From positions 2,744,501 to 2,808,500 of the forward strand of contig NZ_CP119421.1 in NCBI RefSeq assembly GCF_030506305.1: 64,000 nt of DNA. The letters are read 5' to 3'. The notes under the pieces were generated by a model. That model made no database searches, was not told the origin of the DNA, and saw nothing but the letters and a program-made list of their open reading frames with translations. The translations under genes and the position numbers were made by a program. Within the stretch, counting starts at the first letter, position 1. Each line of letters begins with the position of its first letter. Below are positions 7,807-17,006 of this stretch, piece by piece. This stretch comes from Porifericola rhodea. GTDB lineage: Bacteria > Bacteroidota > Bacteroidia > Cytophagales > Cyclobacteriaceae.

Positions 7807-8014
7807 CGTAGTTAAAACTTAAGTGAATATTAACTTATCTACCGGAGGAAAGCCTAAACCGGCCTTTCCCTACATCTTTCTACTAGCCGTTTCTTTTACC
7901 AGCAAAATTGTACTTCAAGATAGTACATTCCATTCAATTATTCTTCTTTATAAAAAGTTTTACTGAAAAACAGAAAATTTTAGTAAGAAGCACCATACAA
8001 CATACTTGTACAGA

Positions 8015-8923
8015 TCAGGTGTAAAGCCAAAGAATAAACGGAATACTAAAAATTGCCAGAAAAGTCTCAAAGGTGAGTATGCCGGCCATTAGCTCGCTAT
8101 CGCCTCCCATCTGCCGGGCAAGTATATAAGAAGATATAGCACCCGGCACAGACGCATATACCAATGCTACTTCACGGCTTACACCTTCCATCTGTACCAG
8201 GTAGAATAGTAGCATCAGCAGGCTGGGTAAAGCCAGTAATTTGCAGGACGAAGTAAGGCTGATTACTCCCAATGAGTGTTGAAGCGCTTTAAAGTTGAGT
8301 CCGGCACCTACCGAAAGTAGTCCAAGTGGTAAAGCTGCACGGCTAAATATGTTCATAAACTCTAGGCCACCTTCCGGCAGACCCAGAAAGTTGAGGACAA
8401 TGCCTAGCAAACAAGCTACTATAAGAGGGTTGGTGATAAAAGTTCGGCTAAGTGATTTCCAGTCTCTACTGGACTGCGGAATATACAAAGTAAAAACTGC
8501 CACGCTCAGTACGTTTACCAAAGGTACTACTAGGGCTATGGCAATAGCCGTTAGCGCAAGTCCCTGTTCCTGGTACAAAGCTCCGGCTGCGGCCAGTCCT
8601 ACATAAGTATTAGGCCTGATACTTCCCTGAAAAACCGAAGTAAAGCGAGCGGGCTTAATCCTGGCTATCCGCTGAACAATTATCAGTAGTAAAGAGACCA
8701 AAAGTGTGGCTAGCACTAACAAACCCGCCATAGGCAATATGCTTGTATCGCTGAGCCGGGCCTCTGCTATTTTGCTGATAAGCAAAGCAGGAAGTAGTAC
8801 ATAATAAGTGAGCCGGTCAGCTAAAGGCCAAAAGGCTTTGCCAGGAAAATTGTAGCGGTAAAATACCTGCCCTAAAATAACAACTCCAAAAATTGGCAGC
8901 AGTGCTTCCAGAAACTTAAGCAT
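8015..8923 (-). CDS. AEC-family transporter (auxin efflux carrier-like permease)
   Basis: The 302-residue protein is almost entirely hydrophobic, with about ten membrane segments, starting MLKFLEALLPIFGVVILGQVF. The ALLISKIAEARL region and the C-terminal half (GAGLNFKALQHS, YASVPGAISSYILARQMGGDSELMAGILTFETFLAIFSIPF) match the bacterial AEC permeases, which export or exchange organic acids such as malate. The substrate is not predictable. It is a single gene, divergent from the gene at 9021 with 97 bases between them. Confidence 0.88.
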   Translation of the reverse strand: MLKFLEALLPIFGVVILGQVFYRYNFPGKAFWPLADRLTYYVLLPALLISKIAEARLSDTSILPMAGLLVLATLLVSLLLIIVQRIARIKPARFTSVFQGSIRPNTYVGLAAAGALYQEQGLALTAIAIALVVPLVNVLSVAVFTLYIPQSSRDWKSLSRTFITNPLIVACLLGIVLNFLGLPEGGLEFMNIFSRAALPLGLLSVGAGLNFKALQHSLGVISLTSSCKLLALPSLLMLLFYLVQMEGVSREVALVYASVPGAISSYILARQMGGDSELMAGILTFETFLAIFSIPFILWLYT

Positions 8924-9020
8924 AGAACATTATACGATAATCAGGTGTAGCATTTCCGCTTACAAAGGTATCATGCCTGGGCAAATTATCTTATTATTGC
9001 TGTCATAGTTTAGCAAGCCT

Positions 9021-9362
9021 ATGCCATACAATCTGCACCACAAAAAATTCAGGGCCATCACCAATACAGACAATGGCGAAGTTAGTAGTCAAACCCTATT
9101 TCATTATCATCAGGAAGATGATTTGGTATGGGCTGTTTATCAGGGCGGAGGTATACGTAAAGGTACCTTGGTAGGTCAGTGGCGAGAAGGTAATCTTCTG
9201 GAGTTTCGCTACCAGCATTTAAGTACAGACGGAACGTTTAAAAGTGGAGAGTGTATATCCAGACCCGAACTGAAAGTAGACGGTAAACTCAGGCTGCACG
9301 AAACATGGCAATGGACGAGCGGAGACAAAAGCAGAGGCACATCTGTAATAGAAGAAATTTAA
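9021..9362 (+). CDS. Small conserved protein, often annotated N-acetylglutamate synthase-like
   Basis: The 113-residue protein is rich in beta strands (RAITNTDNGEVSSQTLFHYHQE, VWAVYQGGGIRKGTLVG) and ends with RLHETWQWTSGDKSRGTSVIEEI, a pattern I know from a widespread small family that databases label N-acetylglutamate synthase, probably wrongly, since it has no GNAT acetyltransferase fold. It probably forms a lipocalin-like half barrel. The PhzF-like gene starts one base after its stop, so the two are co-transcribed. Real function unknown. Confidence 0.7.
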   Translation: MPYNLHHKKFRAITNTDNGEVSSQTLFHYHQEDDLVWAVYQGGGIRKGTLVGQWREGNLLEFRYQHLSTDGTFKSGECISRPELKVDGKLRLHETWQWTSGDKSRGTSVIEEI

Positions 9363-9363
9363 A

Positions 9364-10170
9364 ATGACTATGGCAAAAACAATTCAGATAAGCCAGATAG
9401 ATGCCTTTACGAATCAGGCATTTGGGGGTAACCCCGCAGCAGTATGTATAACGGACAAGCCTCTGCCAGAAGAGCTGATGCAGAATATAGCGATGGAAAT
9501 GAACCTGGCAGAAACCGCTTTTTTGGTAAAAAAAGATGAGGGCTATCATCTTCGGTGGTTTACGCCGGCTACCGAGGTAAAGCTGTGCGGACATGCTACT
9601 CTGGCCAGCGCCTTTGTGCTTTGGCAAAAGGGTTTATTGTCTGCCGAAGAAGACGCGCTTTTCTACACTTTGAGCGGTGAGCTTAGAGCCAGCAAAGAAG
9701 GTGAATACATTGTACTGGATTTTCCGGCTACTCCCGCCCAAGAAGTAGATAACCCTCAGCTCAGCCAGCTTACAGCCGCCAAGCCGATATTTGTAGGCAA
9801 AAACGAATACGATTACCTGCTGGTGTTTGAGAAGGAAAAAGATGTGCTTGAGTTTAAGCCCGACTTCAACCAGATGGGTACTATAGAGTGTAGAGGTATT
9901 ATTGTAAGTGCACCCTCATCAGATGGTATGCTAGACATTGTTTCCCGTTTTTTTGCACCTGCTTGCGGTATTAATGAAGATCCGGTTACCGGTTCTGCGC
10001 ATTGTACACTGGCGCCTTACTGGTCAGCGGTAATGAACAAGAACGGACTAAAGGCCTATCAGGCTTCTGCTCGTGGAGGACATCTGGAGCTTGTACTTCA
10101 GGGAGACAGAGTGAAGCTCAAAGGCCAGGCCGTAGCTATTATGGAAGCCAGCCTGCTGTTACCCTCTTAA
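9364..10170 (+). CDS. PhzF-family isomerase/epimerase
   Basis: The 268-residue protein has the two-lobed diaminopimelate-epimerase-like fold of the PhzF family. Recognisable motifs are IDAFTNQAFGGNPAAVC at the N-terminus, MNLAETAFLV with the catalytic glutamate (E47), LCGHATLASAFVL and the second-lobe GINEDPVTGSAHCTLAPYW. PhzF itself isomerises an anthranilate-derived phenazine precursor, but most family members, including this isolated one without other phenazine genes, have unknown small-molecule substrates. A second ATG two codons in (9370) is an alternative start. Confidence 0.92.
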   Translation: MTMAKTIQISQIDAFTNQAFGGNPAAVCITDKPLPEELMQNIAMEMNLAETAFLVKKDEGYHLRWFTPATEVKLCGHATLASAFVLWQKGLLSAEEDALFYTLSGELRASKEGEYIVLDFPATPAQEVDNPQLSQLTAAKPIFVGKNEYDYLLVFEKEKDVLEFKPDFNQMGTIECRGIIVSAPSSDGMLDIVSRFFAPACGINEDPVTGSAHCTLAPYWSAVMNKNGLKAYQASARGGHLELVLQGDRVKLKGQAVAIMEASLLLPS

Positions 10171-10266
10171 TTTTACGGTCTTGTCAGATAAGTTTTCGCT
10201 ATATTTCTGGCTGGTTTGCTATGCAAATGCTTATTAGATTTATCGGTTTAAAACTAAATTTCGTCT

Positions 10267-11982
10267 ATGTATATTCAGGGTGACGCTAAAAAAGAAATGA
10301 CCTACGATGCCATTGTTATTGGCTCAGGAATTAGTGGTGGCTGGGCAGCCAAAGAGTTGTGTGAGCAGGGGCTGAAAACACTGGTATTAGAAAGAGGCCG
10401 ACAGGTAGAGCATGTCAAGGATTATCCTACCACAAATAAATTTCCGTGGGAGATACCTCACCGAGGACGTTTTACACCAGAGTTTGCCAAGGAGAACCCG
10501 ATTGTAGATCGTTGCTACGCTTTTGATGAGGCTACCGAGCACTTCTTCGTCAAAGATAAGGAGCATCCTTATGTGCAGGAGAAGCCCTTTGACTGGATTA
10601 GAGGTTATCAGGTAGGAGGAAAGTCACTCATATGGGCCAGACAAACACAGCGCTGGAGCGATTATGAGTTTGAGGCTCCGGCCCGCGATGGTTTTGCGGT
10701 AGACTGGCCTATCCGTTACAAAGATCTGGCACCCTGGTACGCTCATGTAGAAAAATTTGTTGGCATCAGTGGTAATCGGGATGGTATAGATAATCTACCA
10801 GATAGTGAGGTGCTACCTCCTTTTGAGCTTAATTGTGTGGAGAAGCATATACGAGACAGAGTTAAAGAACAGTATACTGACCGTCAGGTAATTATTGGGC
10901 GTTGTGCTCACCTTACCGAGCCGCAGGAGATACACCTGCAACAAGGTAGGGGCAAATGCCAGGCACGGCACCTGTGTTACAGAGGTTGTCCTTTTGGAGC
11001 CTATTTCAGCTCAAATTCTTCTACCATTCCCTGGGCCTCTAAAACCGGCAATCTAACTTTACGCCCAGACTCCGTAGTACACTCAATCATTTACGATGAA
11101 GCCAAGGGCAAAGCCGTAGGTGTTCGGGTAATTGATGCACACTCTAAAGAGATGATGGAGTACTACGCACGTATTGTATTTGTTAATGCGGCAGCGCTTA
11201 ACTCTAATTTAATTCTACTTAACTCTACCTCTAATCGTTTCCCTAATGGGCTGGGTAATGATAATGAGCTGCTTGGCAAATATGTAGCCTTCCACAACTA
11301 TCGCGGTAGTATGCTGGCAACCTACGAAGGGTTTGAGGATCAGTACTATCATGGTCGCCGTCCCACTACGGCATTTATACCTTCATTCAGAAATGTGCGC
11401 CAGCAGGAAACCGACTTTTTAAGAGGATATATGGTGGCGTTTAGTGCTTCTCGTATGGGCTGGAATCGTGGCATGCAGGAGGCAGCACGTTTTGGCGGAG
11501 CGTGGAAAGATGAACTTTCTCAACCAGGGATGTGGCAGGTGTATATGATGATGCAGGGAGAGACAGTGCCCCGTGAAGAAAATCACGTACGACTGAGCGA
11601 AGACCAGAAAGATCCATTTGGTATACCACAGCTGGTAACCTCTATCAGCTATGATGATAATGATGAAAAAGTGCTACAGGATTTTATGGAGCAGGGCACA
11701 GAAATGCTGGAGAAGTCTGGCTGTGCAAATATTCGTACTATGGACAGTGGTCAGGCTCCCGGACTGGATATACACGAAATGGGCGGGGTAAGAATGGGTA
11801 AAGATCCTAAAAGCTCTCTGCTTAACCAATGGAATCAGCTTCACGAATGTAAGAATGTCTTTGTTACAGATGGGGCCTGCATGACTTCAGTAGGTAATCA
11901 GAATCCTTCACTTACTTTTATGGCACTTACTGCCCGTGCTGCCAATCATGCAGTAGAAGAAATGAAAAAAGGCAACTTATAG
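10267..11982 (+). CDS. GMC-family FAD-dependent oxidoreductase
   Basis: The protein has the FAD-binding fingerprint DAIVIGSGISGGWAAKEL at residues 14-31, followed by LVLERG. The C-terminal half has DIHEMGGVRMG and the closing NQNPSLTFMALTARAA of glucose-methanol-choline oxidoreductases, including the active-site His/Asn region. Such enzymes oxidise alcohol groups of sugars or polyols. A cluster of three cysteines, C231, C237 and C241 (KCQARHLCYRGC), could bind an Fe-S cluster as in bacterial FAD-dependent sugar dehydrogenases. The ATG at 10297 (MTYDAIV) is a likely alternative start. No small subunit or cytochrome partner is adjacent. Confidence 0.93.
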   Translation: MYIQGDAKKEMTYDAIVIGSGISGGWAAKELCEQGLKTLVLERGRQVEHVKDYPTTNKFPWEIPHRGRFTPEFAKENPIVDRCYAFDEATEHFFVKDKEHPYVQEKPFDWIRGYQVGGKSLIWARQTQRWSDYEFEAPARDGFAVDWPIRYKDLAPWYAHVEKFVGISGNRDGIDNLPDSEVLPPFELNCVEKHIRDRVKEQYTDRQVIIGRCAHLTEPQEIHLQQGRGKCQARHLCYRGCPFGAYFSSNSSTIPWASKTGNLTLRPDSVVHSIIYDEAKGKAVGVRVIDAHSKEMMEYYARIVFVNAAALNSNLILLNSTSNRFPNGLGNDNELLGKYVAFHNYRGSMLATYEGFEDQYYHGRRPTTAFIPSFRNVRQQETDFLRGYMVAFSASRMGWNRGMQEAARFGGAWKDELSQPGMWQVYMMMQGETVPREENHVRLSEDQKDPFGIPQLVTSISYDDNDEKVLQDFMEQGTEMLEKSGCANIRTMDSGQAPGLDIHEMGGVRMGKDPKSSLLNQWNQLHECKNVFVTDGACMTSVGNQNPSLTFMALTARAANHAVEEMKKGNL

Positions 11983-12108
11983 CAGGAAAGGCTCTCTTCT
12001 TTGATGTTTGAGGGCCTTAAGTTGCTTTTTCTCGCAAAGAAACATAACTGATGCCAAGCTGTTACAAAAGTTGTAGCAGTTCTATTTTTTGCAGTAACAA
12101 GTTTCTTT

Positions 12109-13335
12109 ATGGACTCATTTTTTAAACAGTATGCAGAGGCCGCTACCACTTCATTAGGCTTTTTCTGGATGGCTCTCTGGGCATTTGTATTAGGTTATGC
12201 GGTAAGCAGCATGATACAGGTTTTTGTAACTCAGGAGCGCATGAAGCGCACTATGGGCCGAGCCGATAGTAAGTCTGTACTTTTGGGTACTTTTTTCGGT
12301 TTTATCAGCAGCTCGTGTAGCTTTTCTGCTTTAGCTACTACCAAATCCCTATTTAAAAAAGGAGCAGGTTTTGTGCCTTCTATGGCTTTTCTGCTGGCCT
12401 CTACCAATTTGGTCATTGAGCTGGGCATTATCATTTCTATTTTCTTAAGCTGGCAGTTTGTGGTAGGCGAGTATGTAGGAGGTATACTTCTGATCTTAAT
12501 CTCATGGCTGCTGATACGGCTTACCAAGCCAAGTAAACTTATTAAAAAGGCAAGAGAAAGGCTAGGGCAGGGGGATGAGCATCAGATGGAAGAAACTAAC
12601 TGGAAGAAGCGTATCCGCAGTATCCAGGGCTGGCAGCAAGTGAGCATGAAGTATTTTATGGAGTGGAAAATGGTCTGGAAAGATGTAACTGTAGGCTTTA
12701 CTCTCGCGGGCATTATTGCTTCCTTTGTACCTTCCAGCTTTTTTGAGACCCTTTTTATTGGAAGTGGGGGCAGCGAACAAGCAGGTAGCTTAAGTTTTTT
12801 AACATTGCTGGAACATGTAGTAGTTGGCCCTCTGGCCGCTTTCTGTACCTTTATCGGCTCTATGGGTAATATCCCTCTGGCCTCATTGCTGTATAGCAAT
12901 GGCGTGAGTTTCGCGGGAGTCATGGCTTTTATTTTTAGTGATCTGGTGGTTTTTCCAGTACTAAGAATAAATGCCAAATACTATGGATGGAAAATGTCAC
13001 TCTATATACTTTTTCTTCTCTTTACAGCCTTAATTGCTACCTCTCTGCTCATGCATTATGGCTTTCTGTGGTTAGACATACTTCCGCAATCGCAAGGCAA
13101 AAGTGCTGCTGATCAAGACCACTTTAAAATAGATTATACCTTCTTTTTAAATCTGGCATTTCTAATTATTTCTGGCATTTTCGCCTATCTCGCTTTTGGC
13201 AAAAAAAATAAAGCGGGACATCATCATCATGAAATGGCAGATAAAGGCGCAGTAGAAACGGTGCTTAAGTACCTGGCTATTATTTCATATGTATGGCTGG
13301 CAGGTGGACTCATCGTTAAGTTTTTTGTTTTATAA
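12109..13335 (+). CDS. YraQ/COG0701-type permease
   Basis: This 408-residue integral membrane protein has two halves of about four to five helices each, separated by a charged cytoplasmic loop (residues 145-190), as in the COG0701 permeases. The first half contains the characteristic FFGFISSSCSFSALATT motif with C70, and the second half repeats it as FIGSMGNIPLASLLYSNG. A histidine run GHHHHE lies near the C-terminus. Family members are proposed to move thiol-reactive or arsenic-type substrates; the substrate here is unknown. It is separated from the GMC gene by 126 bases. Confidence 0.88.
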   Translation: MDSFFKQYAEAATTSLGFFWMALWAFVLGYAVSSMIQVFVTQERMKRTMGRADSKSVLLGTFFGFISSSCSFSALATTKSLFKKGAGFVPSMAFLLASTNLVIELGIIISIFLSWQFVVGEYVGGILLILISWLLIRLTKPSKLIKKARERLGQGDEHQMEETNWKKRIRSIQGWQQVSMKYFMEWKMVWKDVTVGFTLAGIIASFVPSSFFETLFIGSGGSEQAGSLSFLTLLEHVVVGPLAAFCTFIGSMGNIPLASLLYSNGVSFAGVMAFIFSDLVVFPVLRINAKYYGWKMSLYILFLLFTALIATSLLMHYGFLWLDILPQSQGKSAADQDHFKIDYTFFLNLAFLIISGIFAYLAFGKKNKAGHHHHEMADKGAVETVLKYLAIISYVWLAGGLIVKFFVL

Positions 13336-13537
13336 AGCTTTACTATAGGTTTATTTGATGTAGAACTTCACCTCAATATGGGTATAAGTTTACAGACACT
13401 ACTCATTAAATAAAATACGTTTTGTATGCTTGTATTCTATGTAACAGGTTGTTAGTTAGTGGTTTGTGTTATTTTCTTAGGCTCTGGCACAATTATTCTC
13501 AGTTTCATATACCACTAACCAACGCAAATTTTTTGAT

Positions 13538-13846
13538 ATGAAACTGAATATAATCGCAATAGCCGCTTTGACCATTTTTTCATTCAAACTAAGTCCAAGC
13601 CAGGCACATACAATAGAGAATTCAACTACTTTACAAGCAGTTGCTAGTGACCGTAACGAAATAGAGTACGAGAACTTACCTAATGCGGTAAAGATATCTT
13701 TTGAAGGATCTGAATACAGCGATTGGAAAATAGGTCGTGCCTACGAGGTAGATACGGATGGTTTTGTCCTTTACGAGATTTCTATTTCCAATGGAAATGA
13801 TGCAAGAATTATTACCTATGATGCTGATGGAAATAGAATGGGCTAA
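13538..13846 (+). CDS. Small secreted PepSY-like protein
   Basis: The 102-residue product has a signal peptide (MKLNIIAIAALTIFSF, cleavage probably after SQA) and a mature domain of about 75 residues with the pattern LPNAVKISFEGSEYSDWKI, VDTDGFVLYEISI, ARIITYDADGN. That resembles the beta-lactamase-inhibitor-like/PepSY-like periplasmic domains common in Bacteroidota. No partner gene is adjacent. A clear terminator follows at 13963. Confidence 0.7.
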   Translation: MKLNIIAIAALTIFSFKLSPSQAHTIENSTTLQAVASDRNEIEYENLPNAVKISFEGSEYSDWKIGRAYEVDTDGFVLYEISISNGNDARIITYDADGNRMG

Positions 13847-13962
13847 GAGGCTTACTGTTTTAACTTAATACACACAAATTATATCGCATACATACAAATA
13901 GAGGAGCTGAATATCTTCCTTTATTAATTCAACTCTTGTCGTGTCGCTGACGAGAAAAATGA

Positions 13963-13993
13963 AAACCTGCTTTCTATTTTTGAGGGCAGGTTT
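13963..13993 (+). terminator. Intrinsic terminator
   Basis: AAACCTGC (13963-13970) pairs with GCAGGTTT (13986-13993) around a 15-base loop, and the T-run continues to 13997. It lies 117 bases after the small secreted protein gene and before the MFS gene, isolating the two. Confidence 0.75.
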
Positions 13994-14066
13994 TTTTGTG
14001 TACAGTTGCCAATCGGCGATCAGCAAAATACTATTTATATTGAACCCGATGATAAGATAGCTCCCT

Positions 14067-15242
14067 ATGGTTAAAAGCAGAGACTGGATTTTAGTAATTA
14101 TCGTATTTTCACAGTTTGCATGCACCTCTTTATGGTTTGCCAGTAATGCGGTTATGCCTGGGCTTATACAAGAATTTAACTTTGCGCTTAGCGATTTAGG
14201 AAGTATTACCTCAGCAGTTCAGTTTGGTTTTATTGTGGGAACGCTTAGCTATGCTTTGCTTACTTTGGCAGATCGTTTTTCCCCTTCCAAAGTGTTTTTT
14301 TTAAGTGCAGTAGCCGCTGCTGCTTTTAACTTAGGACTTAGCTGGGGAGAGCATAGCGTAATGTCAGTACTAGGGCTGCGCTTTGCCTGTGGTTTTTTTC
14401 TGGCAGGCATTTATCCGGTAGGCATGAAAATAGCCTCCGACTATTTTGAAACAGGCTTAGGCAAAGCTTTAGGTTATTTGGTAGGAGCATTGGTGTTAGG
14501 CACAGCATTTCCTCATTTGCTCAATAGCCTGGAGCTAAATTTTTCATGGCGTTTTATATTCTTCATCACCTCCGCACTAGCCCTAAGTGGAGGCTTGCTT
14601 ATATGGTTGCTGGTGCCTAATGGGCCTTATCGTAAGCTTAGCCAGAAGCTCAAATGGTCTGCATTATTTAGCGTATTCAAAAATCGTAAATTTCGTATGG
14701 CTTCCTGGGGCTATTTTGGGCATATGTGGGAGCTGTATGCCTTTTGGGCTTTTATTCCTGTATTGCTTCTGCATTACCAGCAATTGCAGCAACAGGCACT
14801 GCGTGTTTCAGTGATTTCTTTTTTTACAATTGCTATCGGAGGCCTGGCTTGTGTTATCAGTGGGTGGGCTTCCCAGAAATATGGTAGTAAAGTTGCTGCC
14901 AGTATAAGCCTTTTAGGTTCTGGTGTTTGTTGCTTACTTTCTCCTTTAGCATTTTATATGCCTCCCGCCCTTCTATTAATATTTCTTCTGATCTGGGGTA
15001 TGCTGGTAGTAGCAGACTCCCCTCAGTTTTCTGCTTTGGTAGCTCGTCATGCTCCTGCCTCAAATAGAGGTACCGCATTAACTATTGTCAACAGTATTGG
15101 GTTTTCAATTACCATTATAAGCATTCAACTTCTGAGTTTGCTACTTCATCATCTTGAAATACACTTTCTTTTTTTAGTATTAGTTGCCGGACCACTAGTG
15201 GGGCTTGCAGCTATGCGCAGGTTTGGTAAAGAAGAGTTTTAA
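14067..15242 (+). CDS. MFS transporter
   Basis: The 391-residue protein has twelve predicted membrane helices. The first half contains the SLWFASNAVMPGL entry helix and the loop after helix 2 (ADRFSPSKV) that stands in for the family's motif A; the second half includes GWASQKYGSKVAA. The ARHAPASNRGTALTIVNSIGFSIT stretch suggests a drug or metabolite exporter of the major facilitator superfamily. Substrate unknown. The msrB gene follows on the same strand at 15336. Confidence 0.88.
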   Translation: MVKSRDWILVIIVFSQFACTSLWFASNAVMPGLIQEFNFALSDLGSITSAVQFGFIVGTLSYALLTLADRFSPSKVFFLSAVAAAAFNLGLSWGEHSVMSVLGLRFACGFFLAGIYPVGMKIASDYFETGLGKALGYLVGALVLGTAFPHLLNSLELNFSWRFIFFITSALALSGGLLIWLLVPNGPYRKLSQKLKWSALFSVFKNRKFRMASWGYFGHMWELYAFWAFIPVLLLHYQQLQQQALRVSVISFFTIAIGGLACVISGWASQKYGSKVAASISLLGSGVCCLLSPLAFYMPPALLLIFLLIWGMLVVADSPQFSALVARHAPASNRGTALTIVNSIGFSITIISIQLLSLLLHHLEIHFLFLVLVAGPLVGLAAMRRFGKEEF

Positions 15243-15335
15243 GTCTGCTAAAGCTAAACATATAAACTGCTTTAGGAGTATAAAATAGTGCAGAGCAATT
15301 CATCTGTAATTGTATATCATTCAAACTTTTACGAT

Positions 15336-15788
15336 ATGATAGATTGGAATGACGTGATAAAATATGCCAATCAGGGCAGCCCAGAACCTGACCGTAGAGT
15401 AGAAAAAACTGATGATGAGTGGCGTAAAGAACTAAGTCCGGAGCAGTTTAGAATTACCCGCCTTAAAGGTACAGAAGCAGCTTTTTCAGGCGAGTTATGC
15501 CATGCGCACGATCCGGGGCAATATGCCTGCATTTGTTGTGGCACTGTACTATTTGACTCTACACTAAAATTTGAATCCAGCTCTGGCTGGCCAAGCTTTA
15601 CCGAGCCCGCAAAAGATAATGTTATCAAATATGAAAAAGATACATCTTATGGAATGGTAAGGGTAGAGGTTATGTGCAATGTCTGTGATGGACACTTAGG
15701 GCATGTATTTCCTGATGGCCCTCCACCCAGTGGTTTACGCTACTGTATCAATTCAGAATCTATAAAGCTATTGAAAGAAGCTGAATAG
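15336..15788 (+). CDS. msrB: Peptide-methionine (R)-S-oxide reductase MsrB
   Basis: The 150-residue enzyme reduces methionine-R-sulfoxide in oxidised proteins. Zinc-binding cysteine pairs are C65/C68 (CICCG) and C114/C117 (CNVCDGHLGHVF), and the catalytic C137 lies in GLRYCINS. The frame is open back to a GTG at 15288, but the extra 16 residues (QSNSSVIVYHSNFYD) look untranslated and the ATG at 15336 (MIDWNDVIKYANQG) fits the family start. No MsrA is nearby. A terminator follows at 15831. Confidence 0.95.
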   Translation: MIDWNDVIKYANQGSPEPDRRVEKTDDEWRKELSPEQFRITRLKGTEAAFSGELCHAHDPGQYACICCGTVLFDSTLKFESSSGWPSFTEPAKDNVIKYEKDTSYGMVRVEVMCNVCDGHLGHVFPDGPPPSGLRYCINSESIKLLKEAE

Positions 15789-15830
15789 CATTAACTGTTA
15801 GCAGACAGGATAGTAAGTTTTGTAAAGCTA

Positions 15831-15875
15831 AAAGCAAACCAACAGATAGTATTTATACCTCTCTCGGTTTGCTTT
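15831..15875. terminator. Bidirectional terminator between msrB and the PorP/SprF gene
   Basis: AAAGCAAACC (15831-15840) pairs perfectly with GGTTTGCTTT (15866-15875) around a 25-base loop, with T-rich sequence following on the plus strand. It lies between two convergent genes and probably serves msrB. Confidence 0.7.
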
Positions 15876-15896
15876 TTATTTATAGATAGTCACCTG

Positions 15897-17006
15897 TTAC
15901 ATATTGTCTAGAAGGAATGCAGGGCAAGGTATTTCTTTATACTTCACCTTTGGCTTGCGTCTCTTCAGGTTGTGAATTTTGTAAGCCAGGGAAACCTCGT
16001 GTGCTCCTCCTGAGCTTGGGCCCAGAGATGATACACTGATATCGTAGCTATACCCAAACTCTATCTGCTGATATTTCATGCCCACCAGAAAAATTAAGGC
16101 ATCCTGGCTAATAGTGCTCTCTTCAATATTTTCTTTTGCTGGCATTCCTCTGTACCAAAGGCCTACCATTACCGGATCGTAATGGAAGTTAACCCCCAAA
16201 TCTAACTGCTCTATACTTCCCTGCTTCTTCAGGATGAATGAAGGGGCAATGCTTGGGATTTTATTCTTTCTGAAAGGACCATTGTATAACCTTATTCTGG
16301 CTCCCCCATGTATAGAGGCTTTCATGGCTAGTTTACTGTTATCGCCGATCATGGTGATGTTAGGCTCGTTCATATGATAAGCGGAGATACCTGCCCAAAA
16401 GGTTTTACTGTACAACAAAAGGCCGGAACCAAAGTCAAAGTAGTCACTGTCTTTTAATGAGAAAACCAAAGGGTCGTTAGAAGGAGCGGAACCATCTCCG
16501 TAGGCAAGCTGGTCTAGCAAAACTACTTTGTCCTTATCAATACCACGAGAACCATACGCAAAGTGTAAGCCTGGTGTTAACACCCAGTCGTTAGACAATT
16601 TAATTTTGTAAGAATACAGAAAACCTATGTTGGTAGTACCCATGGCTACCGCGCCTGCCTTATCTACAGATGCCATTACCCCAAAACCGCTACGTGCGTC
16701 GCTCATATTATAGTCGTAAGAGAAAGCGTACGTTACGTAGCCATTGGCAATATTTCTCCACTGGTTTCTGTAGTTAGCTACAAAACGGTGCTCTTTCGTA
16801 GTTCCTGTAAAAGCGGGGTTTAGGTAAAGAGGGGCGGCGAAAAACTGGCTGAATTGAGGATCCTGTGCCTGAGCAGGTAAGGTGCTGATTATCTTAAATA
16901 GCACTATCACCAATGCTACTTTTATATAGAAATAGTGAAGTAATCTTGTGTTTTTATCCTCTGGAAGCGCAATAGCTATGTTTCTGAGATTTCTTGTAGG
17001 TTCCAT
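15897..17006 (-). CDS. PorP/SprF-family outer-membrane protein (type IX secretion-associated)
   Basis: The mature protein begins QDPQFSQFFAAPLYLNPAFTGTTKEHRFVANYRNQW, the diagnostic start of PorP/SprF proteins, after a long N-terminal region with a hydrophobic segment at about residues 28-45 and cleavage after AQA. The rest is a beta-barrel pattern of about 320 residues. SprF is needed to export or anchor SprB in gliding bacteria, and paralogues usually sit beside genes for proteins with a type B T9SS C-terminus. Exactly that is seen here: the giant adhesin gene lies upstream on the same strand. The N-terminal extension is longer than usual and the true start could be internal. Confidence 0.92.
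   Translation of the reverse strand: MEPTRNLRNIAIALPEDKNTRLLHYFYIKVALVIVLFKIISTLPAQAQDPQFSQFFAAPLYLNPAFTGTTKEHRFVANYRNQWRNIANGYVTYAFSYDYNMSDARSGFGVMASVDKAGAVAMGTTNIGFLYSYKIKLSNDWVLTPGLHFAYGSRGIDKDKVVLLDQLAYGDGSAPSNDPLVFSLKDSDYFDFGSGLLLYSKTFWAGISAYHMNEPNITMIGDNSKLAMKASIHGGARIRLYNGPFRKNKIPSIAPSFILKKQGSIEQLDLGVNFHYDPVMVGLWYRGMPAKENIEESTISQDALIFLVGMKYQQIEFGYSYDISVSSLGPSSGGAHEVSLAYKIHNLKRRKPKVKYKEIPCPAFLLDNM

Noticed and set aside
13865-14125. 86-codon leftward frame between the secreted protein gene and the MFS gene
   Set aside because: It covers the terminator at 13963 and the MFS start, and has no recognisable protein features.
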